Assembly (NCBI GenBank): GCA_030220185.1
Contig: JASPKZ010009700.1
Location: 90,525-154,524 of the forward strand
Length of the DNA: 64,000 bases
Direction of reading: 5' to 3'
Source: Diploptera punctata
Taxonomy: Eukaryota > Arthropoda > Insecta > Blattodea > Blaberidae
The notes below the pieces were generated by a model that saw nothing but the letters and a program-made list of their open reading frames with translations, was not told the DNA's origin and made no database searches. Shown piece by piece: positions 10,511-20,040 of the stretch. Position 1 is the stretch's first letter. Every line of letters begins with the position of its first letter. Made by a program: the position numbers and the translations under genes.

Positions 10511-10729
10511 AAGTACCGATCTAAACGCAACTCTTTCTCTATATACATTGTAATTCCCATCCACCAAATGCTATGAAGCCATGCTTCTATCTTGCAAATG
10601 GCGGCTCCTTTATTAAGAAGACATATTTGGGAATATACATTACAGCCAGTACGGCTTTTTCCATGTTTTTATTATTGATTTCGTACATCTCAATGATGGA
10701 TAAATCATATTTGAAGAGAAAAAATTATA

Positions 10730-10803
10730 CGCTCAGACCGGGACTTGAACCCGGGACCCTTGGTTCTCTAGACCAAGTGCTCTACCAACTGAGCTACCTG
10801 AGC
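10730..10803 (-). tRNA. tRNA-like gene 2 (loop anticodon AGA)
   Basis: Identical in sequence to gene 1. The downstream run is one T longer. Confidence 0.75.
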
Positions 10804-11022
10804 AAGTACCGATCTAAACGCAAATCTTTCTCTATATACATTGTAATTCCCATCCACCAAATGCTATGAAGCCATGCTTCTATCTTGCAAATGGCGGCTC
10901 CTTTATTAAGAAGACATATTTGGGAATTATACATTACAGCCAGTACGGCTTTTTCCATGTTTTTATTATTGATTTCGTACATCTCAATGATGGATAAATC
11001 ATATTTGAAGAGAAAAATTATA

Positions 11023-11096
11023 CGCTCAGACCGGGACTTGAACCCGGGACCCTTGGTTCTCTAGACCAAGTGCTCTACCAACTGAGCTACCTGAGC
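11023..11096 (-). tRNA. tRNA-like gene 3 (loop anticodon AGA)
   Basis: Identical to gene 1 over all 74 nt, 293 bp from gene 2. Confidence 0.75.
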
Positions 11097-11315
11097 AAGT
11101 ACCGATCTAAACGCAAATCTTTCTCTATATACATTGTAATTCCCATCCACCAAATGCTATGAAGCCATGCTTCTATCTTGCAAATGGCGGCTCCTTTATT
11201 AAGAAGACATATTTGGGAATTATACATTACAGCCAGTACGGCTTTTTCCATGTTTTTATTATTGATTTCGTACATCTCAATGATGGATAAATCATATTTG
11301 AAGAGAAAAATTATA

Positions 11316-11389
11316 CGCTCAGACCGGGACTTGAACCCGGGACCCTTGGTTCTCTAGACCAAGTGCTCTACCAACTGAGCTACCTGAGC
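11316..11389 (-). tRNA. tRNA-like gene 4 (loop anticodon AGA)
   Basis: Identical to gene 1 over all 74 nt. Confidence 0.75.
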
Positions 11390-11610
11390 AAGTACCGATC
11401 TAAACGCAAATCTTTCTCTATATACATTGTAATTCCCATCCACCAAATGCTATGAAGCCATGCTTCTATCTTGCAAATGGCGGCTCCTTTTATTAAGAAG
11501 ACATATTTGGGAATTATACATTACAGCCAGTACGGCTTTTCCATGTTTTTATTATTGATTTCGTACATCTCAATGATGGATAAATCATATTTGAAGAGAA
11601 AAAAATTATA

Positions 11611-11684
11611 CGCTCAGACCGGGACTTGAACCCGGGGCCCTTGGTTCTCTAGACCAAGTGCTCTACCAACTGAGCTACCTGAGC
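11611..11684 (-). tRNA. tRNA-like gene 5, variant beside the palindrome centre
   Basis: One change from gene 1: the variable loop reads GGGCC rather than GGGTC, giving GGGCCCCGGG. The stems are unaffected. The terminator run is seven Ts. The same variant and run occur in gene 6 across the centre. Confidence 0.75.
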
Positions 11685-11904
11685 AAGTACCGATCTAAAC
11701 GCAAATCTTTCTCTATATACATTGTAATTCCCATCCACCAAATGCTATGAAGCCATGCTTCTATCTTGCAAATGGCGGCTCATCCCAAATATGTCTTCTT
11801 AATAAAGGAGCCGCCATTTGCAAGATAGAAGCATGGCTTCATAGCATTTGGTGGATGGGAATTACAATGTATATAGAGAAAGATTTTCGTTTAGATCGGT
11901 ACTT

Positions 11905-11978
11905 GCTCAGGTAGCTCAGTTGGTAGAGCACTTGGTCTAGAGAACCAAGGGCCCCGGGTTCAAGTCCCGGTCTGAGCG
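11905..11978 (+). tRNA. tRNA-like gene 6, mirror variant of gene 5
   Basis: Carries the same GGGCCCCGGG variant and T7 terminator as gene 5 and is in opposite orientation. The two are mirror images about the 11781-11808 loop. Confidence 0.75.
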
Positions 11979-12199
11979 TATAATTTTTTTCTCTTCAAAT
12001 ATGATTTATCCATCATTGAGATGTACGAAATCAATAATAAAAACATGGAAAAAGCCGTACTGGCTGTAATGTATAATTCCCAAATATGTCTTCTTAATAA
12101 AGGAGCCGCCATTTGCAAGATAGAAGCATGGCTTCATAGCATTTGGTGGATGGGAATTACAATGTATATAGAGAAAGATTTGCGTTTAGATCGGTACTT

Positions 12200-12273
12200 G
12201 CTCAGGTAGCTCAGTTGGTAGAGCACTTGGTCTAGAGAACCAAGGGTCCCGTGTTCAAGTCCCGGTCTGAGCG
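12200..12273 (+). tRNA. tRNA-like gene 7 with a B-box mutation
   Basis: The T arm reads CCGTGTTCAAGTCCCGG, a G-to-T change that breaks a T-stem pair and alters the internal promoter B box. Probably impaired. Confidence 0.65.
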
Positions 12274-12492
12274 TATAATTTTTCTCTTCAAATATGATTT
12301 ATCCATCATTGAGATGTACGAAATCAATAATAAAAACATGGAAAATGCCGTACTGGCTGTAATGTATAATTCCCAAATCTGTCTTCTTAATAAAGGAGCC
12401 GCCATTTGCAAGATAGAAGCATGGCTTCATAGCATTTGGTGGATGGGAATTACAATGTATATAGAGAAAGATTTGCGTTTAGATCGGTACTT

Positions 12493-12566
12493 GCTCAGGT
12501 AGCTCAGTTGGTAGAGGATTTGGTCTAGAGAACCAAGGGTCCCGGGTTCAAGTCCCGGTCTGAGCG
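12493..12566 (+). tRNA. tRNA-like gene 8 with D/anticodon-arm mutations
   Basis: GAGGATTTGGTCT replaces GAGCACTTGGTCT. The last D-stem pair is lost (GCTC with GAGG) and the junction changed. Probably a decaying copy. Confidence 0.6.
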
Positions 12567-12785
12567 TATAATTTTTCTCTTCAAATATGATTTATCCATC
12601 ATTGAGATGTACGAAATCAATAATAAAAACATGGAAAAAGCCGTACTGGCTGTAATGTATAATTCCCAAATATGTCTTCTTAATAAAGGAGCCGCCATTT
12701 GCAAGATAGAAGCATGGCTTCATAGCATTTGGTGGATGGGAATTACAATGTATATAGAGAAAGATTTGCGTTTAGATCGGTACTT

Positions 12786-12859
12786 GCTCAGGTAGCTCAG
12801 TTGGTAGAGCACTTGGTCTAGAGAACCAAGGGTCCCGGGTTCAAGTCCCGGTCTGAGCG
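12786..12859 (+). tRNA. tRNA-like gene 9 (loop anticodon AGA)
   Basis: Matches the consensus of the array at all 74 positions. Confidence 0.75.
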
Positions 12860-13078
12860 TATAATTTTTCTCTTCAAATATGATTTATCCATCATTGAGA
12901 TGTACGAAATCAATAATAAAAACATGGAAAAAGCCGTACTGGCTGTAATGTATAATTCCCAAATATGTCTTCTTAATAAAGGAGCCGCCATTTGCAAGAT
13001 AGAAGCATGGCTTCATAGCATTTGGTGGATGGGAATTACAATGTATATAGAGAAAGATTTGCGTTTAGATCGGTACTT

Positions 13079-13152
13079 GCTCAGGTAGCTCAGTTGGTAG
13101 AGCACTTGGTCTAGAGAACCAAGGGTCCCGGGTTCAAGTCCCGGTCTGAGCG
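13079..13152 (+). tRNA. tRNA-like gene 10 (loop anticodon AGA)
   Basis: Matches the consensus of the array at all 74 positions. Confidence 0.75.
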
Positions 13153-13371
13153 TATAATTTTTCTCTTCAAATATGATTTATCCATCATTGAGATGTACGA
13201 AATCAATAATAAAAACATGGAAAAAGCCGTACTGGCTGTAATGTATAATTCCCAAATATGTCTTCTTAATAAAGGAGCCGCCATTTGCAAGATAGAAGCA
13301 TGGCTTCATAGCATTTGGTGGATGGGAATTACAATGTATATAGAGAAAGAGTTGCGTTTAGATCGGTACTT

Positions 13372-13445
13372 GCTCAGGTAGCTCAGTTGGTAGAGCACTT
13401 GGTCTAGAGAACCAAGGGTCCCGGGTTCAAGTCCCGGTCTGAGCG
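13372..13445 (+). tRNA. tRNA-like gene 11, last of the array
   Basis: Consensus sequence. The spacer upstream has one change (GAGTTGCG for GATTTGCG). A TTTTT run at 13451-13455 follows and the unit is cut off at 13466, where the 12-bp direct repeat begins. Confidence 0.75.
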
Positions 13446-13466
13446 TATAATTTTTCTCTTCAAATA

Positions 13467-13478
13467 TACTAAAATCAT
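13467..13478. repeat. Right 12-bp direct repeat flanking the tRNA array
   Basis: TACTAAAATCAT, an exact copy of 10361-10372. Confidence 0.75.
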
Positions 13479-13646
13479 GTTTGAGCACTTTACACTCGAA
13501 TTGTAACTGTTTCAAACAGATCCCTGGTGGAAGAGCAATTTCTTCGTAAAGTTTGAGTTTTAGATAGTAGACTGGAGTTGCTATCATGATGTTGATGAAG
13601 ATTTTCGGGCTGTAGGCCCTGGTCGTGAGGCTTGTAGTTCCCCGAC

Positions 13647-13678
13647 CTTTCGCCAAAGACTACGTCTGGCATCCTCAA
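13647..13678 (-). ncRNA. Hammerhead-ribozyme-like core in the pseudo-LTR, decayed
   Basis: Reads TTGAGGA, stem GCCA.../...TGGC, then CGAAAG. The expected core is CUGANGA and GAAAC; C3 is T here and the base after GAAA is G. Annotated by position relative to the better copy at 20055. Confidence 0.25.
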
Positions 13679-14121
13679 GGGTTGTCTTCAGAATGGCATT
13701 TCTGCCGACTGTCTGTCCTATTATACGTTCACCGCGATGTGTACCTAAGTTATATCTGCCTTCTGATTGAGCAGCGTCAGGGACATCCATTGCTCCAATG
13801 AGATTGCTGTTTGATGGTCTAGTCGACTGTACATTGCATCTGCCTTCTGATTAGTCAGCAGTAGGGACTTCCATTGTTCCAATGAGATCGCTGTTTGATA
13901 GTCAAGTCGACTGTATTTGTAAAGGTTTACATTTTGCGTTTTTTAGAACCGGTATCCCTACTTTGTTGACTTTTAATGATTCCTCTTTTCTATTGAAACT
14001 GTTTTTATGTTTGAATATTTCGATGGCTTCTCGTTGTAGACGGGAAAAAAAAACAGTGCGTGCAGTTAGATAATATGTCTGTATTCTGGTATTGTACTCT
14101 GTGGCCATCAAGTAAAGAGTG

Positions 14122-14577
14122 CTATGCTACTGCCGACTTATCCATTTGTTTAAGACAACTGTATCTTTCATGCTCCTTAAGTCTGGTTTCGATGCTGCGT
14201 TTAGTGGTGCCTATATACACTTTTCCACAACTGCATGGTATCCTGTATATGCCTGCTGTCTGATGAGGATGGAGTTGGTCCTTCATAGGTCTGGGAAGAT
14301 TCTTGATTTTCTTGGTAGGCCTGTATACTGTCTTTATGTCTTCTTTCCTTAGTAGTTTTCCAATGCGGTCCGTTACATTCTTAATGGACGGAAAAAATGC
14401 CCTGGTTGATATTTTTTCCTCTGATTCCTTGCTGCTGTTGCTGTTGTACCGTCTGCGATGATTGGCTCGGTTGATTTCTTTCCTGGTGTATCCATTGGCT
14501 GGGAATACCGTCTGGAGGCGTTGAAGTTCCGTTTTTAATAAATTAGGATGACAAAGTTCTTTGGCTCGATCTGTCAA
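14122..14577 (-). pseudogene. Penelope polyprotein C-terminus with GIY-YIG domain
   Basis: About 150 codons: a basic linker (RANHRRRYNSNSSKESEEK), the conserved PTKKIKNL segment, then AGIYRIPCSCGKVYIGTTKR and LKEHERY, the GIY-YIG endonuclease that Penelope reverse transcriptases carry at the C-terminus. The frame is open through the nuclease core, unlike the plus copy, which has a stop at the GIY tyrosine. The upstream RT domain is missing apart from a short C-terminal piece, and the frame shifts after 14122. Confidence 0.75.
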
Positions 14578-14844
14578 TGATTTGATAATTCCAAATTTTT
14601 GTTTGGGGGTGATGATTCGAGGTTTTATGAAGAAACCTGTCCGTGTGGGTAGGTTTTCTGTAGTTAGTGTGATAAATGTTGCTGTCTTCTTCCCTTTTGA
14701 TCAGGATGTCTAGGAATGCTATGCAGTTATCTGTTTCCTTTTCTATGGGGAATTGTATACTGGAGTTTATGCTGTTGATGTGTGTCAGAAATTCGTCTAA
14801 TTTCTCTTCCCCGTGGTTCCAGATTACAAAGGTGCGTCCACATG

Positions 14845-15140
14845 GATACCGGTTCTAAAAAACGCAAGATGTAAACCTCTACAAGTACAGTCGACTAGAC
14901 CATCAAACAGCGATCTCATTGGAACAAAGGAAGTCCCTACCGCTGACCAATCAGAATGCAGATATAACTTACATACACGTCGCGGTGAACGTATAAATAG
15001 GACAGACAGTCGACAGAAATGCCAGTCTGAAGACAACCTTTGACGATGCCAGACGCAGTCTTTGGCGAAACGTCGGGGTACTACAAACCTCACGACCACG
15101 GCCTACAGCCCGAAAATTTTCATCAACATCACCGTAGCAA
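14845..15140 (+). repeat. 5' pseudo-LTR of the Penelope-like element
   Basis: Shares its sequence with 17430-17686/20041-20155: ACCGGTTCTAAA, GTACAGTCGACTAGACCATC, CAGATATAACTTA, GTCTGAAGACAAC, GCCTACAGCCCGAAAA and CATCAACATCA occur in the same order. Confidence 0.75.
15040..15071 (+). ncRNA. Hammerhead-ribozyme-like core, 5' pseudo-LTR
   Basis: TTGACGA, stem-loop GCCAGACGCAGTCTTTGGC, then GAAAC. The first core base is T instead of C, so cleavage would be doubtful. Penelope pseudo-LTRs are known to carry hammerhead motifs. Confidence 0.3.
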
Positions 15141-17565
15141 CTCCGGCCGTGAACGTCTACGTGAATACATTAGTCACCTCTACGGGGAGGAAATACACAG
15201 ATATATACGACGATTTGAGAAACTGCGCAAGAATAAGGCACGACTGCTTACGTCCCTTTCTTCTACGTCACAGAGGTAACAAGACGATCCCTAAATTCAT
15301 CGGAATAAAAAGAACACTAATATCTGCACAAGCGCAAAGGATTTACCAACACACTGAGATGTCATTATTAAGAGAACGCATTCACACAACTCGCAAGAAC
15401 CTCGCCAACACAGACACCGAACTTCTAGATATTCACCTTCTACTCAGCAACAATCTGGCGGAAAAAGACTGGAACAAAATATATAGGATCACCTATCACT
15501 CTATGGTATCAACGTGGGAACAACCCACCAATAAACAGAAGAGAAAATTCGAGTCTACGGCCAAACAAAAGCCCATCACAAAATTGAACAACACACGCAC
15601 CGTAGTAAATATCAGCAACCTTCATCTTTCAGAGGCAGAAACTTCACTTCTTACTAAAGGGGGCAATTTTGCAGTTACACCTTCAGCTATACCTGTCGAA
15701 GAAATAATTTCTAATATCGAATCTGCTATAGGAGTGTTACCAGTGGAAAAGGCCGAAATAATCCGCAACGAAGTCTCTCGCGTTCTAAGAAGAGCTCCGA
15801 AACCGAAACACAATCTCTCCACTTAGGAAAGGAAAGCTATTTGAACCATAAAAACGGATGAAACATTCTACCGGCGGACAAAGAAATTCTACAGTTATTA
15901 TCGACACAGAGGAATACAACCGAAAAATCAGCGAGTTACTCGATCCTGGTAACTACCGTAAGGTGTCAGACGTCCCAACTAAATGGACACTACGGGAAAC
16001 TAACAAATTAATAAAGGCCTCCTCGCTTCCTGACGACGTGAAGAAAGAACTTCAAAAGAACGAAGCCCAGCCACCACGACTACACGGATTGCCTAAAATT
16101 CATATGGAAAATACACCCTTAAGACCGATCGTCAGCCAAATAGGATCACCTACTTACAACTCTGGCTAGATATCTCTCTACTTTATTGAAACCATATACC
16201 AACAACAGTGACACTTATGTCAAGGACTCGATGTACTTCTTAGAAAAACTAAAAGAGATAACATTGCAACCGGAAGATATAATGGTGAGTTTCGACGTGA
16301 TCTCACTGTTCACCAGAGTTCCAATAAATGAGACTCTTCACCTCATTGCTGCCACGTTTCCTCAAGACATCGCAAAACATTTCGAACACTGCTTAAGCAC
16401 CAGCTACTTTCTATTCAACAACGACTTCTACGAGCAAACAGATGGAGTAGCTAAGGGCAGTCCCTTGAGCCACGTAATTGCCTATTTCTTCATGGAAAAC
16501 ATTGAGCAAACATGCTTAGATACGACACCTCTCAAACCCAACATATGGCTTCGCTATGTGGACGACACCTCTGTAATCTGCAACCACGGGGAAGAGAAAT
16601 TAGACGAATTTCTGACACACATCAACAGCATAAACTTTAGTATACAATTAACCATAGAAAAAGAAACAGATAACAACATAGCATTCCTAGACATCCTGAT
16701 CAAAAGGGAAGAAGACAGCAACATTTATCACACTATCTACAGAAAACCTACCCACACGGACAGATTTCTTCATAAAACCTCGAATCATCACCCGAAACGA
16801 AAATTTGGAATCATCAAATCAGTCACAGATCAAGCCAGAAAACTTTGTCATCCTGATTTATTAAAAACGGAACTTCAACACCTCCAGACGGTAATCACAG
16901 CCAATGGATACACCAGGAAAGAAATCAACCGAGCCAATCATCCCAGACGATACAACAGAAACAGCAGCAAGGAATCAGAGGAAAAAACACCAACCAGAGC
17001 ATTTTTATCGTTCATTAAGAATGTAACGGACCGCATTGGAAAACCACTAAGGAACGAAGACATAAAGACAGTATACAGGCCTACCAAGAAAATCAAGAAT
17101 CTTCTCAGACCTATGAAGGATCAAATCCATCCTCATCAGACAGCAGGCATATAAGGGATACCATGCAGTTGTGGAAAGGTGTATATAGGCACCACTAAAC
17201 GCAGCATCGCAACCAGACTTAAGGAGCATGAAAGATACAGTGGTCTTAAACTAATGGATAAGTCGGCAGTAGCAGAACACTTTTTACTTGATGGCCACAG
17301 AGTACAATACCAGAATACAGACATATTATCTAACTGCACACACTACTTTACCCTTCTACAACGAGAAGCCATCGAAATATTCAAACATAAAAACAGTTTC
17401 AATAGAAAAGAAGAATCATTAAAAGTCAACAAAGTAGGGATACCGGTTCTAAAGAACGCAAAATTTAAACCTCTACAAGTACAGTCCAAACAGCGATCTC
17501 ATTGGAACAATGGAAGACCCTACCGCCGACCAATCAGAAGGCAGGTGCAACGTACAGTCGACTAG
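15062..17565 (+). pseudogene. Penelope reverse transcriptase with GIY-YIG nuclease, broken
   Basis: Copies RNA at a target nick in the nucleus. Pieces: N-terminal region 15062-15826 (helical, basic); 15858-16169 with PTKWTLRETN and PRLHGLPKIHM, the KxHK-like RT entry motif; RT core 16186-17154 with VSFDVISLFTRVP, GVAKGSPLSHVIAYFFME and LRYVDD (catalytic aspartates near 16557-16566), then GIY-YIG 17146-17300 with IPCSCGKVYIGTTKRSI and LKEHERY. Breaks: a TAG at 15823-15825, a frame change near 16169, and a TAA at 17152-17154 exactly where the GIY tyrosine is expected. Catalytic RT residues are retained but the polyprotein cannot be made in one piece. Confidence 0.85.
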
Positions 17566-17686
17566 ACCATCAAACAGCAATCTCATTGGAGCATTCCCTA
17601 ACGCTGACCAATCAGAAGGCAGATATAACTTAGGTGCACATCGCGGTGAACGTATAAATAAGACAGACAGTCGACAGAAATGCCAG
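17430..17686 (+). repeat. 3' pseudo-LTR, left piece
   Basis: Matches 14845-15030 and is cut at AGAAATGCCAG by the Jockey insertion. Confidence 0.75.
17676..17686. repeat. Left target-site duplication of the nested Jockey element
   Basis: AGAAATGCCAG, repeated at 20030-20040. The uninterrupted 5' pseudo-LTR has a single copy (15015-15025). Confidence 0.9.
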
Positions 17687-20029
17687 GCTGATATCGCCGA
17701 GGGGAAGAATTTTACAGGACCTGGCAGAGAGGGAGGACTTTGAAATTATTGGACCTGACACGCCGACCTATTTCCCAAGTACACTAGTGGGAAACCCCGG
17801 TGTGCTGAATGTGTTCATGGTAAAAATAAATGTGGCGGTGGAGTCATTGGAAACTAGGGACGAATTGAATTCTGACCATTCAGCTGTGGAATTAATTTTA
17901 AATTTTATCGTAGGAAAGACGCTTTTCAGATCCAGGGCCTCGGTTACTAATTGGGGTGCGTTCACAGAGAATATGAAAGATTGTATTTTCCCGGATAATC
18001 GCGGAAATGAATCAACTGAGGCTTTGTATCTGGAAATAGATATTTTAACTAATACAATTGTAAACAATTTTAGAGACGTGACTACTATAGATGTTAGTAA
18101 TCATACCACGTGGAATCTGCCGGAAGTGGAGGGACTTGTCCGGCGGAAAAGAGTGGTCAGAAGACACTGGCAAAAATACCGTAGGAGAGAGGATAAGATT
18201 ATTTTAAATAATCTGACTAATCGCATTCACGATATTTTAAGAAATTTTAAGATAAGGAAATTTAACGCAGATCTGGAAGAGGCTGAGAGATCAAATAATA
18301 TTTGGCCCATTTTGAAAAAATTAAAAAGTAACGTAATTAATAATAAACCTATTCATGGACCAAATTTTCTTAAATATAAAGCAACTGACAAGGTAAATAC
18401 TATTTTCTGACTCCCTAGAGGATGGGTTTAAACCCCATTTCCAGGATCAATATGACGATGACTGGATAGATGGGGTGGAATCGGAGGAGGAGCGGATCTC
18501 TCAGAGAGCTCCCCTACAGAGGTTGCGGTAGGCCTCCCTCGCTGAGGTTAAGAAAATTATTAAGACGCTTCCTAAGAAAAAAGCTGTTGGTACAGATTAT
18601 GTATCAAACGAGATGATTCAGCACCTCCCATCTGGGATGGCGCGCTATTTAGTTACTATGTTTAATGGATGTTTAAATTTAAATTATTTTCCGCCTAAAT
18701 GGAAGGAAGCAAAAATCATAACGTTACCTAAAGAAGGGAAAAATCCTATTTTTGTTTCTAATGATCAATCTGCTAAGCAATCTTGGCAAATTATTTGAAA
18801 GAATTGTGCTGAGCAGACTAATCGGTATGACTACTGATCTGCGCGTCATCCCTCAAGAGCAATTCGGGTTCATGCCGGGTCGTTCCACGACACTGCAACT
18901 GGTAAGACTCACGGAATATATAACATCAGATTTCAATTAAAGAGAGAGCACAGTTGCAGTGATCTTGGATGTCGAGAAAGCCTACGACACGACCTGGCAT
19001 GAAGACCTGGTATGGAAGATGGATTCAATGGGCTTTTCGAATGGGATGGTGGGAATCATCTCATTCTTTTTAACGGATAGGAGTTTCGTTGTCAGCGAGG
19101 GGGGCGCTACCTCTGATAGACAAACTTTTCTAGCTGGAGTGCCTCAGGGATCCGTACTTTCACCAGTGTTATATAATATTTATACCGCCGACGTTCCTGG
19201 GAGGACATATACTCAACTAGCCCTGTATGCCGATGATATTGCGGTATATAGTAAAGATAGATCCTTAACTAGGTGCAGTAGAAAAGTGCAGAGAGGCCTA
19301 CGAGATATTGAGCGGTGGGCTGATAAATGGAGAATCAAAATTGGTAAAGAGAAGAATCAAGAAATAATTTGTACCCAAACACCTAATATTAATGGTGCAG
19401 AAATACTAGAATATGACGGAACTCTAATCAGATATCAGCCCACTGTGCAGTATCTCGGGGTTATACAAGATCATCGTCTCACATGGGCTAAACATGTCGA
19501 GAAGATTCGAAATAACATTTATAAACATTTTTCAGAAATTAAGCCCATGTTGAGAGCCCACTCTCTGACACCTCAATCACATACGTTGTTATACAGGGCT
19601 TGTATACGCAGCCAAATGATATATGCATGTCCCGTATGGCTGACCTTATCAAAGGAAAAGATAAACTTGCTTCAGGTTCTTCAGAACAAGCGTTTACGAA
19701 GTGCAGGAGAATATCCAATTAGGACGAGAATCACCAAAATTCATGAAGATTTAAATATGGACTTTCTTCAGGAAGTGATGACTAAATTGGCAAGAAACTT
19801 ATATCAAAAAGCGACTCTGAGCGAAAATGCTCTTATTAATAGCCTAGGGGCATACGACGAAAAGGAACGGACGAAATATAAAATGCCAAAGTTCTATCTG
19901 GCCTAGAAAGTTAGATGCTCCTAGGCCTACCACAAAAGTATAAATAACTGATTGAACTTAACGCTTCCTAAAGAAGAGATCAAGGTGATTACACCGGTAT
20001 CCTGGAGAACCTGAAGCGAGCATACCTCA
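17687..20029 (+). mobile_element. Jockey-type non-LTR retrotransposon, 5'-truncated
   Basis: Starts in the C-terminal part of the endonuclease (LNSDHSAVELIL near 17860) and runs through RT to a short 3' UTR. An 11-bp target duplication AGAAATGCCAG flanks it. The 5' truncation and variable-length duplication are typical of target-primed reverse transcription. No poly(A) tail is evident. Confidence 0.85.
17787..19906 (+). pseudogene. Jockey-type ORF2 (endonuclease C-terminus and reverse transcriptase)
   Basis: Three main frames: 17787-18410 (endonuclease end and linker, SDHSAVELIL, RRKRVVRRHW), 18613-18940 (FPPKWKEAKIITLPKEGKNP, RVIPQEQFGFMPGRSTTLQL) and 18959-19906 (LDVEKAYDTTWHEDLVWKM, GVPQGSVLSPVLYNIYTADV, LYADDIAVYSKD, YLGVIQDHRLTW). 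The F/YADD box and the C-terminal NKLARNLYQKA-like end are of Jockey-clade type. Frameshifts near 18410, 18540 and 18780 and an in-frame TAA at about 18938 inactivate it. Confidence 0.85.
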
Positions 20030-20040
20030 AGAAATGCCAG
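20030..20040. repeat. Right target-site duplication of the nested Jockey element
   Basis: AGAAATGCCAG, followed by the remainder of the interrupted pseudo-LTR (TCTGAAGACAAC). Confidence 0.9.

Larger units (their letters stand above)
10373..13466. repeat. Palindromic tandem array of eleven tRNA-like genes
   Basis: Unit length is 293 bp (start spacings 293, 293, 293, 295, 294, 295, 293, 293, 293, 293). The first five units are inverted relative to the last six. The arms meet around a 28-nt loop (11781-11808) between GGCGGCT and AGCCGCC, giving an arm of about 1.4 kb. Each unit is a 74-nt tRNA-like gene, a T5-T7 run five bases after its 3' end (Pol III terminator), and ~219 bp of conserved spacer. 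The two units beside the centre share GGGCCCCGGG instead of GGGTCCCGGG and both have a T7 run, so one arm looks copied from the other. The array lies in the last codons of a Polinton gene between 12-bp direct repeats. Confidence 0.9.
13577..14838 (-). mobile_element. Penelope-like element fragment, inverted (5'-truncated)
   Basis: Read right to left it begins inside the reverse transcriptase just after the YVDD box (counterpart of about 16570 in the plus copy), passes through the C-terminal linker and GIY-YIG domain and ends in the pseudo-LTR (about 13590-13960) plus a few bases of the next body (TAGCAACTCC). It abuts the plus-strand copy head to head near 14838. Such inverted, partially tandem layouts are typical of Penelope-like insertions. 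Between 13479 and 13576 lies ~100 bp of unassigned sequence. Confidence 0.8.

Noticed and set aside
10573..10869. Protein-coding frames across the tRNA array (62-116 codons, both strands)
   Set aside because: They run through tRNA genes and recur only because the unit is repeated; no independent sign of coding.
10437..13445. Reading the anticodon as CTA or TAG (suppressor-type) from the phrase GGTCTAGAG
   Set aside because: With loop CTAGAGA closed by TTGGT/ACCAA, T33 precedes AGA; other registers put a non-T at position 33 or need a nine-base loop.
10373..13466. CRISPR-like array
   Set aside because: The repeat is 293 bp, palindromic in two arms, contains tRNA genes and lies in animal DNA; there are no short repeats with unique spacers.
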